NCBI RefSeq assembly: GCF_020404405.1
Contig: NZ_JAIZDA010000004.1
Coordinates: 62,001 to 126,000, forward strand
DNA: 64,000 nucleotides
Source: Novosphingobium sp. FKTRR1
Lineage (GTDB): Bacteria; Pseudomonadota; Alphaproteobacteria; Sphingomonadales; Sphingomonadaceae
Reading direction: 5' to 3'
Position numbers and translations under genes: made by a program. Positions within the stretch are counted from its first letter, which is position 1, and every line of letters starts with the position of its first letter. This document shows, in pieces, positions 35,133 through 43,808 of this stretch. The notes under the pieces are model-generated. The model worked only from the letters and a program-made list of their open reading frames with translations, was not told the origin of the DNA and did no database searches.

Positions 35133-35144
35133 ATACAAGTGTAT
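35133..35144. promoter_or_regulatory. Probable TetR operator
   Basis: ATACA-AG-TGTAT is a perfect inverted repeat with a 2-nt centre, about 64 bp from the TetR start and 59 bp from the divergent start at 35204. The form is typical of TetR-family operators. Confidence 0.6.
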
Positions 35145-35203
35145 GAGTCGTGCTCTCAGCCGACCTTCGCAACGAACGCGGCGCATTGCCCGGAGAGCAT
35201 GTC

Positions 35204-36142
35204 ATGGCCACACTCGCCAACCAAGCCGTCGCTGCCGATGGGGCGCGGCCCGATCCTGTCGAAGAGGCTGCGCGATGTGCTCCGGCGCTGATCCGCTACC
35301 TTGGCCCCGGCGACCATGTGACCCGGCGCTATGTCAGCCGTGGGGCCGAGATCAACACCGGCGAATACCTCGATTATCCGGCGAGGGTGCGCGACGGCAT
35401 GCCGATCCGCGATCACTTCGCGCTGGATACCCACGGGTTCGTATTGGGGCGCCATGCCAGTGCCATTACCGATTTTGCCGACAAGGGGGCGATCGATGCG
35501 GTCTACATGCGCGAGGTCGAGGAACTGGTGACCCGCCTGACCGGGGCGAGCCGCACCGCGGCGCAGGGTTGGATGATCCGCACCTCGGCCGATTTGTCGG
35601 CGCAAGTTGCCGAAAAGGTTGAAGGCTATGTGCATGCCGGCGGGATCCAGCCCCCGGCGGGCGAGGCGCACGTCGATTATAACGAGATCACCGGGCAGCG
35701 TGCCGCACAGCGCATGTATGCTCAGGCGTTTCCTGACGGGCCGGGCTATAAACGGTACATCTGCGTGTCGCTATGGCGCACCTTCAGTCCCGGTCCGCAG
35801 GACTGGCCCTTGGCGGTCTGCGACGGCCGGACCGTGCAGGATGAGGAAACCGCCTCAAACACCCTGTTCGTGGTGGACGAGTTTCCGGTCGGTGACGCGC
35901 TGGTCGCTCCGGTCGAGAACGAGGATCAGATGATCGCCGCCACCATCTTTCGGCACCGCGAACGACATCGCTGGTGGTACTTTTCGAACATGAGCGCCGA
36001 GGATGTGCTGCTGTTCAAGTTTCAGGACAGTGACCATTCGGTGACATGGCGTTGTCCGCACACCGCGTTTCATGACACCAGTCTGCCCGATACCAAGACC
36101 CGTTCGAGCATCGAAGTGCGCTGCGTGGCGTTTTTCGAATAG
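35204..36142 (+). CDS. CmcJ/NvfI family oxidoreductase
   Basis: The 312-residue protein matches the CmcJ/NvfI family. This includes fungal iron/2-oxoglutarate oxygenases such as NvfI and the cephamycin-pathway protein CmcJ. The recognisable blocks are AHVDYNE (His-x-Asp, probable iron ligands) near residue 159, VSLWRTFSPGPQDWPLAVCDGRTV, RWWYFSNMSAEDVLLFKFQDS and HTAFHDTSLPDTKTRSSIEVRCVAFFE with a late His. The substrate is unknown. ATG 35204 is chosen for GGAGAG upstream and the compact N-terminus. It faces a TetR gene over a likely operator and is followed after 67 bp by a flavin reductase gene. Confidence 0.78.
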   Translation: MATLANQAVAADGARPDPVEEAARCAPALIRYLGPGDHVTRRYVSRGAEINTGEYLDYPARVRDGMPIRDHFALDTHGFVLGRHASAITDFADKGAIDAVYMREVEELVTRLTGASRTAAQGWMIRTSADLSAQVAEKVEGYVHAGGIQPPAGEAHVDYNEITGQRAAQRMYAQAFPDGPGYKRYICVSLWRTFSPGPQDWPLAVCDGRTVQDEETASNTLFVVDEFPVGDALVAPVENEDQMIAATIFRHRERHRWWYFSNMSAEDVLLFKFQDSDHSVTWRCPHTAFHDTSLPDTKTRSSIEVRCVAFFE

Positions 36143-36209
36143 CTTCCAAGTCAATCGGTCGCCCCGATAGGTGGTTGACCGGAATCGCTTTTGCCAGCAC
36201 GGAAACGGG

Positions 36210-36695
36210 ATGATCGATCCCGCCCTTTTTCGCAGCGTGCTTGGCGCTTATCCCACTGGCGTTTGTGTCGTGACGGCGGTGGACCCTGCTGGCGCGCGCC
36301 ATGCGCTGGTCATCGGATCGTTCACATCGATCTCGCTTGATCCGCCACTGGTCGGCTTTTTTCCCGACAAGCGTTCAAGCACCTGGCCCAAGATGGCCGC
36401 AGCCGGGCGCTTCTGCGTCAACGTGCTGGGTGCCGATCAGTTGGACCTGTGCCGTCACTTCGCCGCGCGCCGCGAAGACAAGTTCGCCGATCTGGCTCAT
36501 GGCACCACGCAATCGGGCCAACCGCTGCTCGACAATGCCATCGCATGGATCGACTGTGCGATCGAACGCGTGACCGAAGTGGGCGATCACTGGCTGGTCG
36601 TCGGTGCGGTCGAATCGCTGGGCAGGCGCGAAGAAGGCAATCCGTTGTTGTTCTTTCGCGGTGGCTATCATGATCTGGCGCTGCTGACCGATTGA
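36210..36695 (+). CDS. Flavin reductase-like FMN-binding protein
   Basis: The 161-residue split-barrel protein resembles the small component of two-component flavin monooxygenases. It has MIDPALFRSVLGAYPTGVCVVTAVD, the flavin-contact stretch ALVIGSFTSISLDPPLVGFFPDKRSSTWPKM and FCVNVLGADQLDLCRHFA, and ends LLFFRGGYHDL. It would supply reduced FMN or FAD to a partner oxygenase; the neighbouring CmcJ-type gene is one candidate, but that family does not normally need flavin. I chose ATG 36210 to match the family start. The next 250 bp hold an FNR box and a terminator. Confidence 0.85.
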   Translation: MIDPALFRSVLGAYPTGVCVVTAVDPAGARHALVIGSFTSISLDPPLVGFFPDKRSSTWPKMAAAGRFCVNVLGADQLDLCRHFAARREDKFADLAHGTTQSGQPLLDNAIAWIDCAIERVTEVGDHWLVVGAVESLGRREEGNPLLFFRGGYHDLALLTD

Positions 36696-36748
36696 ACCCG
36701 CCCGCATTTGCGCAATATTTGCGTTTATCTGCGGTTTCTCGGGGCAAT

Positions 36749-36762
36749 TTGACTTTCATCAA
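36749..36762 (+). promoter_or_regulatory. FNR/FixK box upstream of the fnr leader
   Basis: TTGAC-TTTC-ATCAA matches the FNR consensus TTGAT-N4-ATCAA at 9 of 10 positions. A -10-like AAGATATCT (36787-36795) lies at the right distance for a class II activated promoter with a start near 36797. Confidence 0.75.
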
Positions 36763-36796
36763 CGCATTTGGGTCGATCCGGGGGCAAAGATATCTG

Positions 36797-36892
36797 CGTC
36801 GGCCGGGAAGGCCACGGCGATCGCCGGAAGTTTCCCGTCCGCCGATTTCTCCCCAACTTGGGCGATCGGGTGACCGGTCGCCCTGTTTTTTG
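36797..36892 (+). ncRNA. Candidate FNR-controlled small RNA or attenuated fnr leader
   Basis: A transcript from the FNR-box promoter would start near 36797 and end at a perfect hairpin plus T-run (36860-36892), about 95 nt. It would contain a self-complementary GGCGATCGCC and a C-rich open stretch TTTCTCCCCAACTT, as seen in sRNAs that pair with SD sequences. No frame with an SD is present. The 5' end is an estimate. Confidence 0.4.
36860..36892 (+). terminator. Intrinsic terminator inside the fnr upstream region
   Basis: The stem GGGCGATCGG / CCGGTCGCCC is 10 bp (one T-G pair) with loop GTGA, followed by TGTTTTTTGT. It ends 60 bp before the fnr start codon, so it must cut any transcript that begins at the FNR box. 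Confidence 0.85.
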
Positions 36893-36893
36893 T

Positions 36894-36921
36894 CACAATC
36901 GTGCCGGGATCGCCGATTGTG
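36894..36921 (+). repeat. Inverted repeat in the fnr 5' region
   Basis: CACAATCG (36894-36901) and CGATTGTG (36914-36921) are perfect 8-bp arms with a 12-nt spacer, ending 31 bp before the fnr ATG. Operator or leader hairpin. Confidence 0.5.
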
Positions 36922-36951
36922 GTCGCCGTCGGCATTTGGTAAGCCTGCGTC

Positions 36952-37647
36952 ATGTCGTCTTGTGAAACATGTGTGGTACGCAACCGGGCGATCTGTGATG
37001 GGTTGGACGCGCGTGAGATCACGTCCCTCAACGCCATCGGCCGTCGTCGCAGCGTGTCTGCCGGGGAGCCACTGATCTGGGAAGATGACGATTCGTTGCT
37101 CGTCGCCAACGTGATCGAGGGGGTGCTCAAGCTCACCACTTCGACCGAGGATGGCCGCGAACAGATCGTCGGCGTTGCCTATCCGTCCGATTTCATCGGC
37201 CGCCCATTCGGCCAGACCAGCAAGGCCAGCGTAGTCGCGTTGACCGATGCGCGGGTCTGCGTGTTCGCCCGCAACGATTTCGACCGGTTCGCGCGCGAAC
37301 ATCCGGGCCTTGAGCACAAGTTGCTGGAACGCACGCTGGCCGAACTTGACCGTACGCGCGCGTGGATGATGCTGCTGGGGCGCAAGACCGCACCCGAAAA
37401 GATCGCGACGTTCCTGCTTGAAATGTCGGAGCGGCTGTCGGAATCGGACTGCACGCCGAAGTTCGGACCGGCCCGGCGCTTCCAGTTGCCGTTTTCGCGC
37501 CAGCAAGTGGCTGACGTGCTGGGGCTGACGATTGAGACGGTCAGCCGTCAGTTCACCCGGCTGAAGAACGACGGCGTAATCGAACTGCCCTCGCGGCGCG
37601 AGGTCGAGATCGTCGATCGTCCGGCGCTGCTCGCGCTGGCTGGCTGA
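36952..37647 (+). CDS. fnrL: FNR-type oxygen-responsive transcription regulator
   Basis: The 231-residue Crp/Fnr protein has an N-terminal cluster C4-x2-C7-x7-C15 (MSSCETCVVRNRAICDGL) and a further Cys near residue 102 (DARVCVFAR). These four can ligate the oxygen-labile 4Fe-4S cluster of FNR/FnrL. A cyclic-nucleotide-like beta-barrel follows, then a helix-turn-helix QQVADVLGLTIETVSRQFTRL. The E-x-x-S-R of its recognition helix is the FNR type that reads TTGAT-N4-ATCAA. Two such boxes are in this window, upstream of this gene and of ccoN, so it most likely activates the cbb3 oxidase at low oxygen and controls its own region. Confidence 0.92.
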   Translation: MSSCETCVVRNRAICDGLDAREITSLNAIGRRRSVSAGEPLIWEDDDSLLVANVIEGVLKLTTSTEDGREQIVGVAYPSDFIGRPFGQTSKASVVALTDARVCVFARNDFDRFAREHPGLEHKLLERTLAELDRTRAWMMLLGRKTAPEKIATFLLEMSERLSESDCTPKFGPARRFQLPFSRQQVADVLGLTIETVSRQFTRLKNDGVIELPSRREVEIVDRPALLALAG

Positions 37648-37780
37648 TCGCCGGATTGTTCGGCGCGGCTTTCTTTTTGCGATACGGCTCCGTACCGGTC
37701 GAATTCCAACCTGCTTGACCCGATCGAACATGGCACTTTAGGTGCCCTGCGCCGATTGGTGGCGATCCGGGGGGACGGTC

Positions 37781-39148
37781 TTGACCAGAGCATACATCTT
37801 GAACGCCGGTCGCACCGTGCTGTCGGCAGTGCTGTTGGTGGGCTGCGCGCCCGCAGCACTGGCGGCCGACGCCGATGGCTTCCACGTGTCGGGCAGCCTG
37901 CGCCTGCGCTTCGATACCATCGATGGCGAGCCGCGCGTCGGGTTCGGAGACACCGATTCGCTGTTCAATACCCGGCTGCGGGTGTTGGCCGAATACCGTA
38001 CCAAGCCGTTCCGGCTGGTCGCCGAACTGGTTGACAGCCGCGTGTGGGGCGAGGATGCGACCACGCCGATCACCACGGGAGAGGTCAACGCTGCCGAACT
38101 GGTGCAATTGCACGCAGCGCTCGATCTGGGTGCGGCATTGGGCAAGGGGACGCAACTGAACCTGCTGGCCGGGCGCACCACGCTCAACATCGGTTCAGGA
38201 CGCCTGATCTGGTCGGACGACTATCGCAATACCACGCAAGGTTATACCGGATTGCGCGCCGATCTGGCTTTGCCGGGTCGGGTGAAGCTGATGGGGTTGT
38301 ACATGCTGCCGCAGGAGCGCTTGCCCGATGACCGTGCGGGCATCGTCCATTCGCGGATCGTGTGGGACAAGGAAAGCCTGGCGCAAGTGCTGTGGGGCGG
38401 CAGCGTTGCCAAGGCATTCGGTACGGCCCGGCCAATCAACGTGGAAGCCAGTTTCTATCATTACGGGGAGCACGATTCGCCGGGGCGGCCAACCCGCGAT
38501 CGTTCGCTCAATACCGTAGGCTTGCGTTTCATCAGGCCGCCAGCGGCGGGCCATTGGGATGGTGAGGTCGAGGCGATGGGCCAGTTCGGCCAGACCGCGA
38601 CCGCGCTTGGCGCCAATGCACCGCTTGTGCCGGTTGCGGCCAGCTTCATCCACGGTCGGGTCGGTTACACGTTCGCCGCGCCGTGGAAACCGCGCTTGTC
38701 GTTCGACTTTGATCGGGCGAGCGGGGATGGGCCGGGCAACCGCACATACGCGCGGTTCGACACCCTGTTCGGGCAGCGGAGGCTCGATTTCGCGCCTTCC
38801 GGGCTCTACAATGCGACCACCCGCGGGAACATCGTGTCGCCGGGGATCAAGCTTGAGGCGGCACCATCAGCACGGCTCGACGGTTTCGTATTCTATCGCC
38901 CGATGTGGCTGGCCGATGCGCATGATGCCTTTGCCACCACCGGTGTGCGCGATGCTTCGGGACGGTCTGGCACTTTTGCCGGCAACCAGATCGATGCGGA
39001 CTTGCGCTGGTGGGCCATGCCCAAGCGCTTGCGGCTCGAACTGTGCGGCACAGTGCTGTTCAAGGGCCGCTTCCTGCGCGATGCGCCCAACGCAACGCCG
39101 GGCCGGGCGTCAAAGTATCTGTCGGCCAATGTGACCGCCTTTTTCTGA
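37781..39148 (+). CDS. Alginate-export family outer-membrane porin
   Basis: The 455-residue protein has a signal peptide (ILNAGRTVLSAVLLVGCAPAALA) and a C-terminal beta-barrel ending in Phe (SANVTAFF). It resembles the alginate_exp / AlgE-like porin family: GSLRLRFDTIDGEPRVGFGDTDSLFNTRLRVLAEYRTKPF near the N-terminus, then RTTLNIGSGRLIWSDDYRNTTQGYTGLRA. Sphingomonads are not alginate exporters as a rule, so a general porin for anions or sugars is more likely. I chose TTG 37781 because GGGGGGAC lies 5-6 bp before it; an in-frame GTG at 37742 is the alternative. It lies between fnr and the cco cluster. Confidence 0.75.
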   Translation: MTRAYILNAGRTVLSAVLLVGCAPAALAADADGFHVSGSLRLRFDTIDGEPRVGFGDTDSLFNTRLRVLAEYRTKPFRLVAELVDSRVWGEDATTPITTGEVNAAELVQLHAALDLGAALGKGTQLNLLAGRTTLNIGSGRLIWSDDYRNTTQGYTGLRADLALPGRVKLMGLYMLPQERLPDDRAGIVHSRIVWDKESLAQVLWGGSVAKAFGTARPINVEASFYHYGEHDSPGRPTRDRSLNTVGLRFIRPPAAGHWDGEVEAMGQFGQTATALGANAPLVPVAASFIHGRVGYTFAAPWKPRLSFDFDRASGDGPGNRTYARFDTLFGQRRLDFAPSGLYNATTRGNIVSPGIKLEAAPSARLDGFVFYRPMWLADAHDAFATTGVRDASGRSGTFAGNQIDADLRWWAMPKRLRLELCGTVLFKGRFLRDAPNATPGRASKYLSANVTAFF

Positions 39149-39193
39149 AGGAAGGGGCCTTGCGCAAGGGCGCTATCCGGAAGGGCTGAATGC

Positions 39194-39220
39194 AAAAAGG
39201 GGATGCCGCAGCATCCCCTT
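39194..39220. terminator. Terminator between the convergent porin and OmpW genes
   Basis: The 10-bp stem AAGGGGATGC / GCATCCCCTT has loop CGCA. On the minus strand it is followed by TTTTTGC, so it mainly ends the ompW transcript; the plus-strand gene ends only 45 bp before it and may use it too. Confidence 0.85.
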
Positions 39221-39311
39221 ATGTCGCTGAAGTGGCGGGCGGGCGGGCGCGATGGATCCCAGACACCGCGCCTGCCCGCCCACCTACCCCGGGGCATGCC
39301 CGGGGATCCTG

Positions 39312-39998
39312 TCAGAAGCGGTAGGACAGGCCGGCGCTCAACACCCAGGGATCGAGCTTGTGCTTGGTCGTCAACACTTCGGCCGATCCGGCATAGAAGT
39401 GCGCGGTGGTGGGCACGAAGTACTTCTTGGCATCAAGCGTGAGGCCATAGCCCGACTTGCCCAGCGGAACGTCGACACCGGCTTGCAACGCAAAGCCGAC
39501 GTTGCTCGACAGCTTGGTGCGGGTCACGCCCAGCGCGGCGGCAGTGTCGCCCGGGCGGCTCGAGGTGACGATGTAGAGCGACGGGCCGACGCCGACGTAG
39601 GGTTTGATCGCGCCCAGCGGCAGGTGGTACTTGGCGGTCAGCGTCGCCGGAATGATCCCGACATGGTTGACCAGATTGGTACCGGCCAAGGAGCCGCGCC
39701 CGTTGACGTGGTGCGAGGTGATCCCGGCGATCGTCTCGACAGAGACGTTCGGCGTCAGGAAGTATTCGATCGCGACCGTCGGCGTGAAGCTGTTGTTGCT
39801 GGCCTTTGCCTGGGGCGCGGCGAAAGGTGCCAAAGCGGCGAGCGAAGAATCGATGTGCTTGACCTCATCGATCTTGCCATCTGCCAGCACCGCAGTGCCG
39901 AGCAGCTTGAACTGCCACTTGCCATCGACCGAGCCGGCGTGCGCCGGGAGAGGCGCGAGGAGGGCAGCGCCGAGCGCTGCAGCAAGGATCTTTTTCAT
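39312..39998 (-). CDS. ompW: OmpW family outer-membrane protein
   Basis: OmpW forms an eight-stranded barrel with a hydrophobic channel. The 228-residue protein has a signal peptide (KKILAAALGAALLAPLPAHA) and the OmpW core: GKWQFKLLGTAVLADGK, VAIEYFLTPNVSVETIAGITSHHV, LPATLTAKYHLPLGAIKPYVGVGPSLYI-type strands, and a C-terminal aromatic ending LSYRF. OmpW genes are often oxygen-controlled, which fits the place between fnr and ccoN. A degenerate FNR-like site (TTGAC-GGAG-CGCAA, 40093-40106) lies upstream, but it is weak. ATG 39998 is set by the signal peptide and AGGAA upstream. Confidence 0.9.
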   Translation of the reverse strand: MKKILAAALGAALLAPLPAHAGSVDGKWQFKLLGTAVLADGKIDEVKHIDSSLAALAPFAAPQAKASNNSFTPTVAIEYFLTPNVSVETIAGITSHHVNGRGSLAGTNLVNHVGIIPATLTAKYHLPLGAIKPYVGVGPSLYIVTSSRPGDTAAALGVTRTKLSSNVGFALQAGVDVPLGKSGYGLTLDAKKYFVPTTAHFYAGSAEVLTTKHKLDPWVLSAGLSYRF

Positions 39999-40172
39999 AT
40001 CAATCAATTCCTGCCACCCCGGCCGTCCAGCCCCTCGCTGGCTCGTTCCCGACGGTGTGACATGCTGATGCGCTGCTGCGTTGCGGCATACATTGACGGA
40101 GCGCAAATTTCGAAAAACGACCGATTGACCGCACCCTTCTTTGGTCGCAGTCTCAAATAAGGGGCCGCCAAT

Positions 40173-40186
40173 TTGACACTCATCAA
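40173..40186 (+). promoter_or_regulatory. FNR box of the ccoNOQP operon
   Basis: TTGAC-ACTC-ATCAA is almost the same as the box at 36749-36762 (12 of 14 bases). Its centre is 70 bp before the ccoN ATG, which leaves room for a class II promoter starting near 40221. Confidence 0.8.
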
Positions 40187-40249
40187 TGTTGCTCTGCGCA
40201 ATCGGGCGCAGCGGCCGTTCTTGACATCCGTCATGGAAGGGAAGGCTCC

Positions 40250-41908
40250 ATGGAATCCATACTCGCCAAAAGTGGCGCGTGGTTTGCCGCGCTGCTGTTT
40301 GCGATCGTCGCCTGTGCTTTGGCGGTCGATCGCGGTTTTGCTGTGCATATGGCCATCTGCGGTCTGGCTGCGCTGATCGGTCTGATCGTCACCCTGCGCG
40401 GGACTGACGCGGACGCGATTTCCAAGGGCATCATCAAGTCACCCGATCAGAGCCGTTACGATGACGAACCGATCCGGTGGGGCGTGATCGCGACCGTGTT
40501 CTGGGGCATGGCGGGTTTCCTCGCCGGGCTTTACATCGCGTTGGAACTGGCGTTCCCGCAACTGAACTTCGGCCTTGAATTCATCAACTTCGGCCGGTTG
40601 CGCCCGCTGCACACCAGCGCGGTGATCTTTGCATTCGGAGGCAATGCGCTGATCGCCTCGTCGTATTACGTGGTGCAGCGTACCTGCCGGGCGAGGCTGG
40701 CCTTCCCCGGCCTCGCCCGTTTCGTGTTCTGGGGCTATCAGTTGTTCATCGTACTGGCCGCAACCGGCTATCTGATGGGCATCACGCAGGGCAAGGAATA
40801 TGCCGAGCCGGAATGGTACGTCGATCTGTGGCTTACGGTCGTCTGGGTTTCGTACCTGATCGTCTTTGGCGGCACGATCCTCAAGCGCTCGGAACCGCAC
40901 ATCTATGTGGCCAACTGGTTCTACCTGTCGTTCATTCTGACCGTGGCGATGCTGCATCTGGTGAACGGTGCAGCGATCCCGATCAGCTTCTTCGGCTCCA
41001 AGAGCATCGCGTTGGCAGGCGGCGTGCAGAGCGCGCTGATCGAATGGTGGTACGGCCATAACGCGGTCGGGTTCTTCCTGACTGCCGGCTTCCTGGCGAT
41101 GATGTACTACTTCGTTCCCAAGCAGGCCGAACGGCCGATCTACAGCTACCGCTTGTCGATCATCCACTTCTGGGCGCTGATCTTCCTGTATATCTGGGCA
41201 GGCCCCCACCACCTTCACTACACGGCGCTGCCCGACTGGGCGCAGACGCTGGGCATGGTATTCTCGCTCATGCTGTGGATGCCGAGCTGGGGCGGCATGA
41301 TCAACGGCCTGATGACGCTGAACGGCGCCTGGGACAAGATCCGCACCGACCCGATCATCCGCATGTTCGTGATGAGCCTGGCCTTCTATGGCATGAGCAC
41401 GTTCGAAGGCCCGATGATGTCGATCAAGACGGTCAACAGCCTGTCGCACTATACCGACTGGACCATCGGCCACGTTCATTCCGGCGCACTCGGCTGGAAC
41501 GGCATGGTGACTTTCGGCATGCTCTATTACGTCACGCCGCGCCTGTGGAACCGCGAGCGCATGTACAGCCTGCGCATGATCAACTGGCACTTCTGGCTGG
41601 CGACCATCGGCATCGTTTTCTACGCGGCATCGATGTGGGTGGCCGGGATTACCCAGGGCCTGATGTGGCGTGAATACGGGCCGGACGGCTATCTGGTGAA
41701 CTCGTTCGCAGAGACGGTCGCCGCGCTCCATCCGATGTATGTGCTGCGTGCCTTTGGCGGGCTGCTCTACCTCTCGGGCGCCGTGATCATGACGATCAAC
41801 ATCACCCGCACCATCCTCGGTTCCAAGCTGCGCGTTGAGGCGCCGATGACCGAGACCCCGTTCGACCCGGCGCGCGATGTGCCGCTGCGGCCCGCTGCAG
41901 CGCACTGA
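40250..41908 (+). CDS. ccoN: Cytochrome cbb3 oxidase subunit I
   Basis: CcoN is the catalytic haem-copper subunit of the high-affinity cbb3 oxidase. The 552 residues contain about 14 membrane helices. The haem b and b3/CuB ligands are visible: [23 protein letters not shown] near the N-terminus, [38 protein letters not shown], and [20 protein letters not shown]. Its operon order is ccoN-O-Q-P, then ccoG-H-I-S. An AAGG SD lies just upstream of ATG 40250. The FNR box at 40173 suggests induction at low oxygen. Confidence 0.97.
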   Translation: MESILAKSGAWFAALLFAIVACALAVDRGFAVHMAICGLAALIGLIVTLRGTDADAISKGIIKSPDQSRYDDEPIRWGVIATVFWGMAGFLAGLYIALELAFPQLNFGLEFINFGRLRPLHTSAVIFAFGGNALIASSYYVVQRTCRARLAFPGLARFVFWGYQLFIVLAATGYLMGITQGKEYAEPEWYVDLWLTVVWVSYLIVFGGTILKRSEPHIYVANWFYLSFILTVAMLHLVNGAAIPISFFGSKSIALAGGVQSALIEWWYGHNAVGFFLTAGFLAMMYYFVPKQAERPIYSYRLSIIHFWALIFLYIWAGPHHLHYTALPDWAQTLGMVFSLMLWMPSWGGMINGLMTLNGAWDKIRTDPIIRMFVMSLAFYGMSTFEGPMMSIKTVNSLSHYTDWTIGHVHSGALGWNGMVTFGMLYYVTPRLWNRERMYSLRMINWHFWLATIGIVFYAASMWVAGITQGLMWREYGPDGYLVNSFAETVAALHPMYVLRAFGGLLYLSGAVIMTINITRTILGSKLRVEAPMTETPFDPARDVPLRPAAAH

Positions 41909-41939
41909 TCCTGCGAACCCTGCGTCAAGGAGAACTCCG

Positions 41940-42692
41940 ATGGCACTCTCTTTTCTGGAGCGTCACAAGAAAATCGAACGCAACGTCACGCTGCTGGGCG
42001 CGCTTGCCTTTGCAGCGGTGACGGTGGGCGGGATCGTCGAGATCGCACCGCTGTTCTGGATCGATAACACGATCGAGAAAGTGCAGGGGATGCGTCCTTT
42101 CACCCCGCTCGAAACCGCCGGTCGCGACATCTACATCCGTGAAGGCTGCTATGTCTGTCACAGCCAGATGATCCGCCCGTTCCGCGACGAGACCGAACGC
42201 TATGGCCACTACAGTCTGGCGGCGGAATCGATGTACGATCACCCCTTCCAGTGGGGCTCGAAGCGAACCGGACCGGACCTTGCCCGTGTCGGTGGCAAGT
42301 ACTCCGACGAATGGCACGTGCAGCACCTGAAAGACCCGCGCGCGGTCGTTCCGGAATCAATCATGCCGGCTTATCCGTTCCTGGCGGAGCGGGATCTCAA
42401 GGCCGGGGACATGACCGCCGAGTTGCGCACGCTCTATCAGGTGGGTGTGCCCTATTCGAAGGACGATATCGCCAAGGGCAACGACGACCTGAAAGCGCAG
42501 GCCGATCCTGAGGCGGCCACCGCCGACCTCAAGAAGCGCTATCCCAAGGCGCAAGCACGCGACTTTGATGGCAATCCCAAGCGGTTGACCGAAATGGACG
42601 CGCTGGTCGCCTATCTTCAGGTGCTGGGCACACTGGTCGATGTCAACGCGCCCGCCGCTCAGGAAGTCCTGGTCAAGGAGAAGGGCCGATGA
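41940..42692 (+). CDS. ccoO: Cytochrome cbb3 oxidase subunit II (mono-haem cytochrome c)
   Basis: The 250-residue membrane-anchored c-type cytochrome has one N-terminal helix (about residues 14-36, [23 protein letters not shown]) and a single haem motif CYVCH followed by [18 protein letters not shown], a CcoO signature. The axial Met is probably the one in [10 protein letters not shown]. It passes electrons from CcoP to CcoN in the periplasm-facing side. ATG 41940 has CAAGGAGAAC before it. The stop overlaps the ccoQ start by 4 bp (ATGA). Confidence 0.96.
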   Translation: MALSFLERHKKIERNVTLLGALAFAAVTVGGIVEIAPLFWIDNTIEKVQGMRPFTPLETAGRDIYIREGCYVCHSQMIRPFRDETERYGHYSLAAESMYDHPFQWGSKRTGPDLARVGGKYSDEWHVQHLKDPRAVVPESIMPAYPFLAERDLKAGDMTAELRTLYQVGVPYSKDDIAKGNDDLKAQADPEAATADLKKRYPKAQARDFDGNPKRLTEMDALVAYLQVLGTLVDVNAPAAQEVLVKEKGR

Positions 42693-42862
42693 ACCCGCAT
42701 TCGACCTATGAGGCGCTGCGCCATCTGGCCGATAGCTGGGGGCTGGTGATGATGAGCTTCATCTTCCTTGGCTTGTGCCTGTGGCCATTTCGTCCCGGCT
42801 CGCGCGCCTATTCCGATGAAGCGGCCAACTCGATCTTCAAGGATGAGAACGATGGCGAATGA
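42689..42862 (+). CDS. ccoQ: Cytochrome cbb3 oxidase subunit CcoQ
   Basis: This 57-residue protein has one membrane helix (about residues 16-34, [19 protein letters not shown]) and a charged tail [21 protein letters not shown]. That tail is the usual CcoQ ending, with the R-P-G near the membrane face. CcoQ stabilises the oxidase and links it to redox signalling in some species. SD AAGGAGAAGGG precedes the ATG. It overlaps ccoO by 4 bp and its last codons overlap the ccoP start by 11 bp. Confidence 0.9.
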   Translation: MNPHSTYEALRHLADSWGLVMMSFIFLGLCLWPFRPGSRAYSDEAANSIFKDENDGE

Positions 42863-43781
42863 ACCCCGCATCGACGAAGCCACCGGTGTCGAGACCGTCG
42901 GACACGAATGGGACGGCATCGAGGAACTCAACAATCCGCTGCCGCGCTGGTGGCTGTGGACATTCTATGCCTGTATTGCCTTTGCGCTGGGCTATGTGGT
43001 GCTTTACCCGGCGCTGCCCGGGCTGACCGGGGCCACGCCGGGTACGCTCGGCTGGACCAGCCGTGGCGCGCTTGCCGCCGACCTGAAGGCGGCAGAGGCA
43101 TCGAAAGCCGCGGTTCGGGCACAGATCGCGGCCATTCCGGTCGAACAGCTTGCTGCCGATCCCAAGCTGCTGCGCGTCGCGATCGAAGGCGGCCGCGCCG
43201 CGTTCAAGGTCAACTGCGTACAGTGCCACGGCGCTGGTGCCGCCGGGAGCAAGGGCTATCCCAACCTCAACGACGACGACTGGCTGTGGGGCGGTGACAT
43301 CGCCACCATTCACCAGACTTTGCAGCACGGCATCCGCTATCCGGGCGATGACCAGGCCCGGCAGAGCCAGATGCCCGCGTTCGGTCGCGATGGCATCCTT
43401 ACGCCCGCGCAAGTGCAGGATGTGGTCAGCCATGTCCGCGTGATCAGCGGCGAGGACAAAGCCAATGGTTCGGCTCAGCGCGGCGCGGCGATCTTCGCGG
43501 CGAACTGCGCGGTCTGTCACGGCGCCAATGGCGAAGGCAACCGGTTGGTCGGTGCGCCCAGGCTCAGCGACGCGATCTGGCTCTATGGCGGCGACCGCGC
43601 GAGCCTGACCGAAACCGTGACCAATGCCCACGCCGGGGTCATGCCTGCATGGTCTCAGCGGCTCGATCCGGTCACGGTCAAGATGCTTGCAGCCTATGTC
43701 CATTCGCTGGGCGGGGGCGAAGCGGCTGCACCCGTTGCACCTGCTGAAGCTCCGGCACAACCCGCTACCGCCACCAAGTAA
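42852..43781 (+). CDS. ccoP: Cytochrome cbb3 oxidase subunit III (di-haem cytochrome c)
   Basis: The 309-residue protein has a short cytosolic N-terminus (EWDGIEELNNPLPRWWLWTFY), a membrane helix (about residues 36-56) and two cytochrome c domains with haem motifs CVQCHGAG and CAVCHGANGEGN. The second is followed by a Met-containing GVMPAWSQRL. It is the electron entry of the oxidase. ATG 42852 is chosen from the family N-terminus; ATG 42843 is also in frame. The Pro/Ala-rich tail (VAPAEAPAQPATATK) is an unstructured extension. Confidence 0.96.
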   Translation: MANEPRIDEATGVETVGHEWDGIEELNNPLPRWWLWTFYACIAFALGYVVLYPALPGLTGATPGTLGWTSRGALAADLKAAEASKAAVRAQIAAIPVEQLAADPKLLRVAIEGGRAAFKVNCVQCHGAGAAGSKGYPNLNDDDWLWGGDIATIHQTLQHGIRYPGDDQARQSQMPAFGRDGILTPAQVQDVVSHVRVISGEDKANGSAQRGAAIFAANCAVCHGANGEGNRLVGAPRLSDAIWLYGGDRASLTETVTNAHAGVMPAWSQRLDPVTVKMLAAYVHSLGGGEAAAPVAPAEAPAQPATATK

Positions 43782-43808
43782 CACTGCTGCCAATCCGAAA
43801 GGGGGCAC

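Noticed and set aside
40093..40106. FNR-like site TTGAC-GGAG-CGCAA upstream of ompW
   Set aside because: The right half matches only 3 of 5 bases, so it is too weak to list as a site, although ompW regulation by FNR remains plausible.
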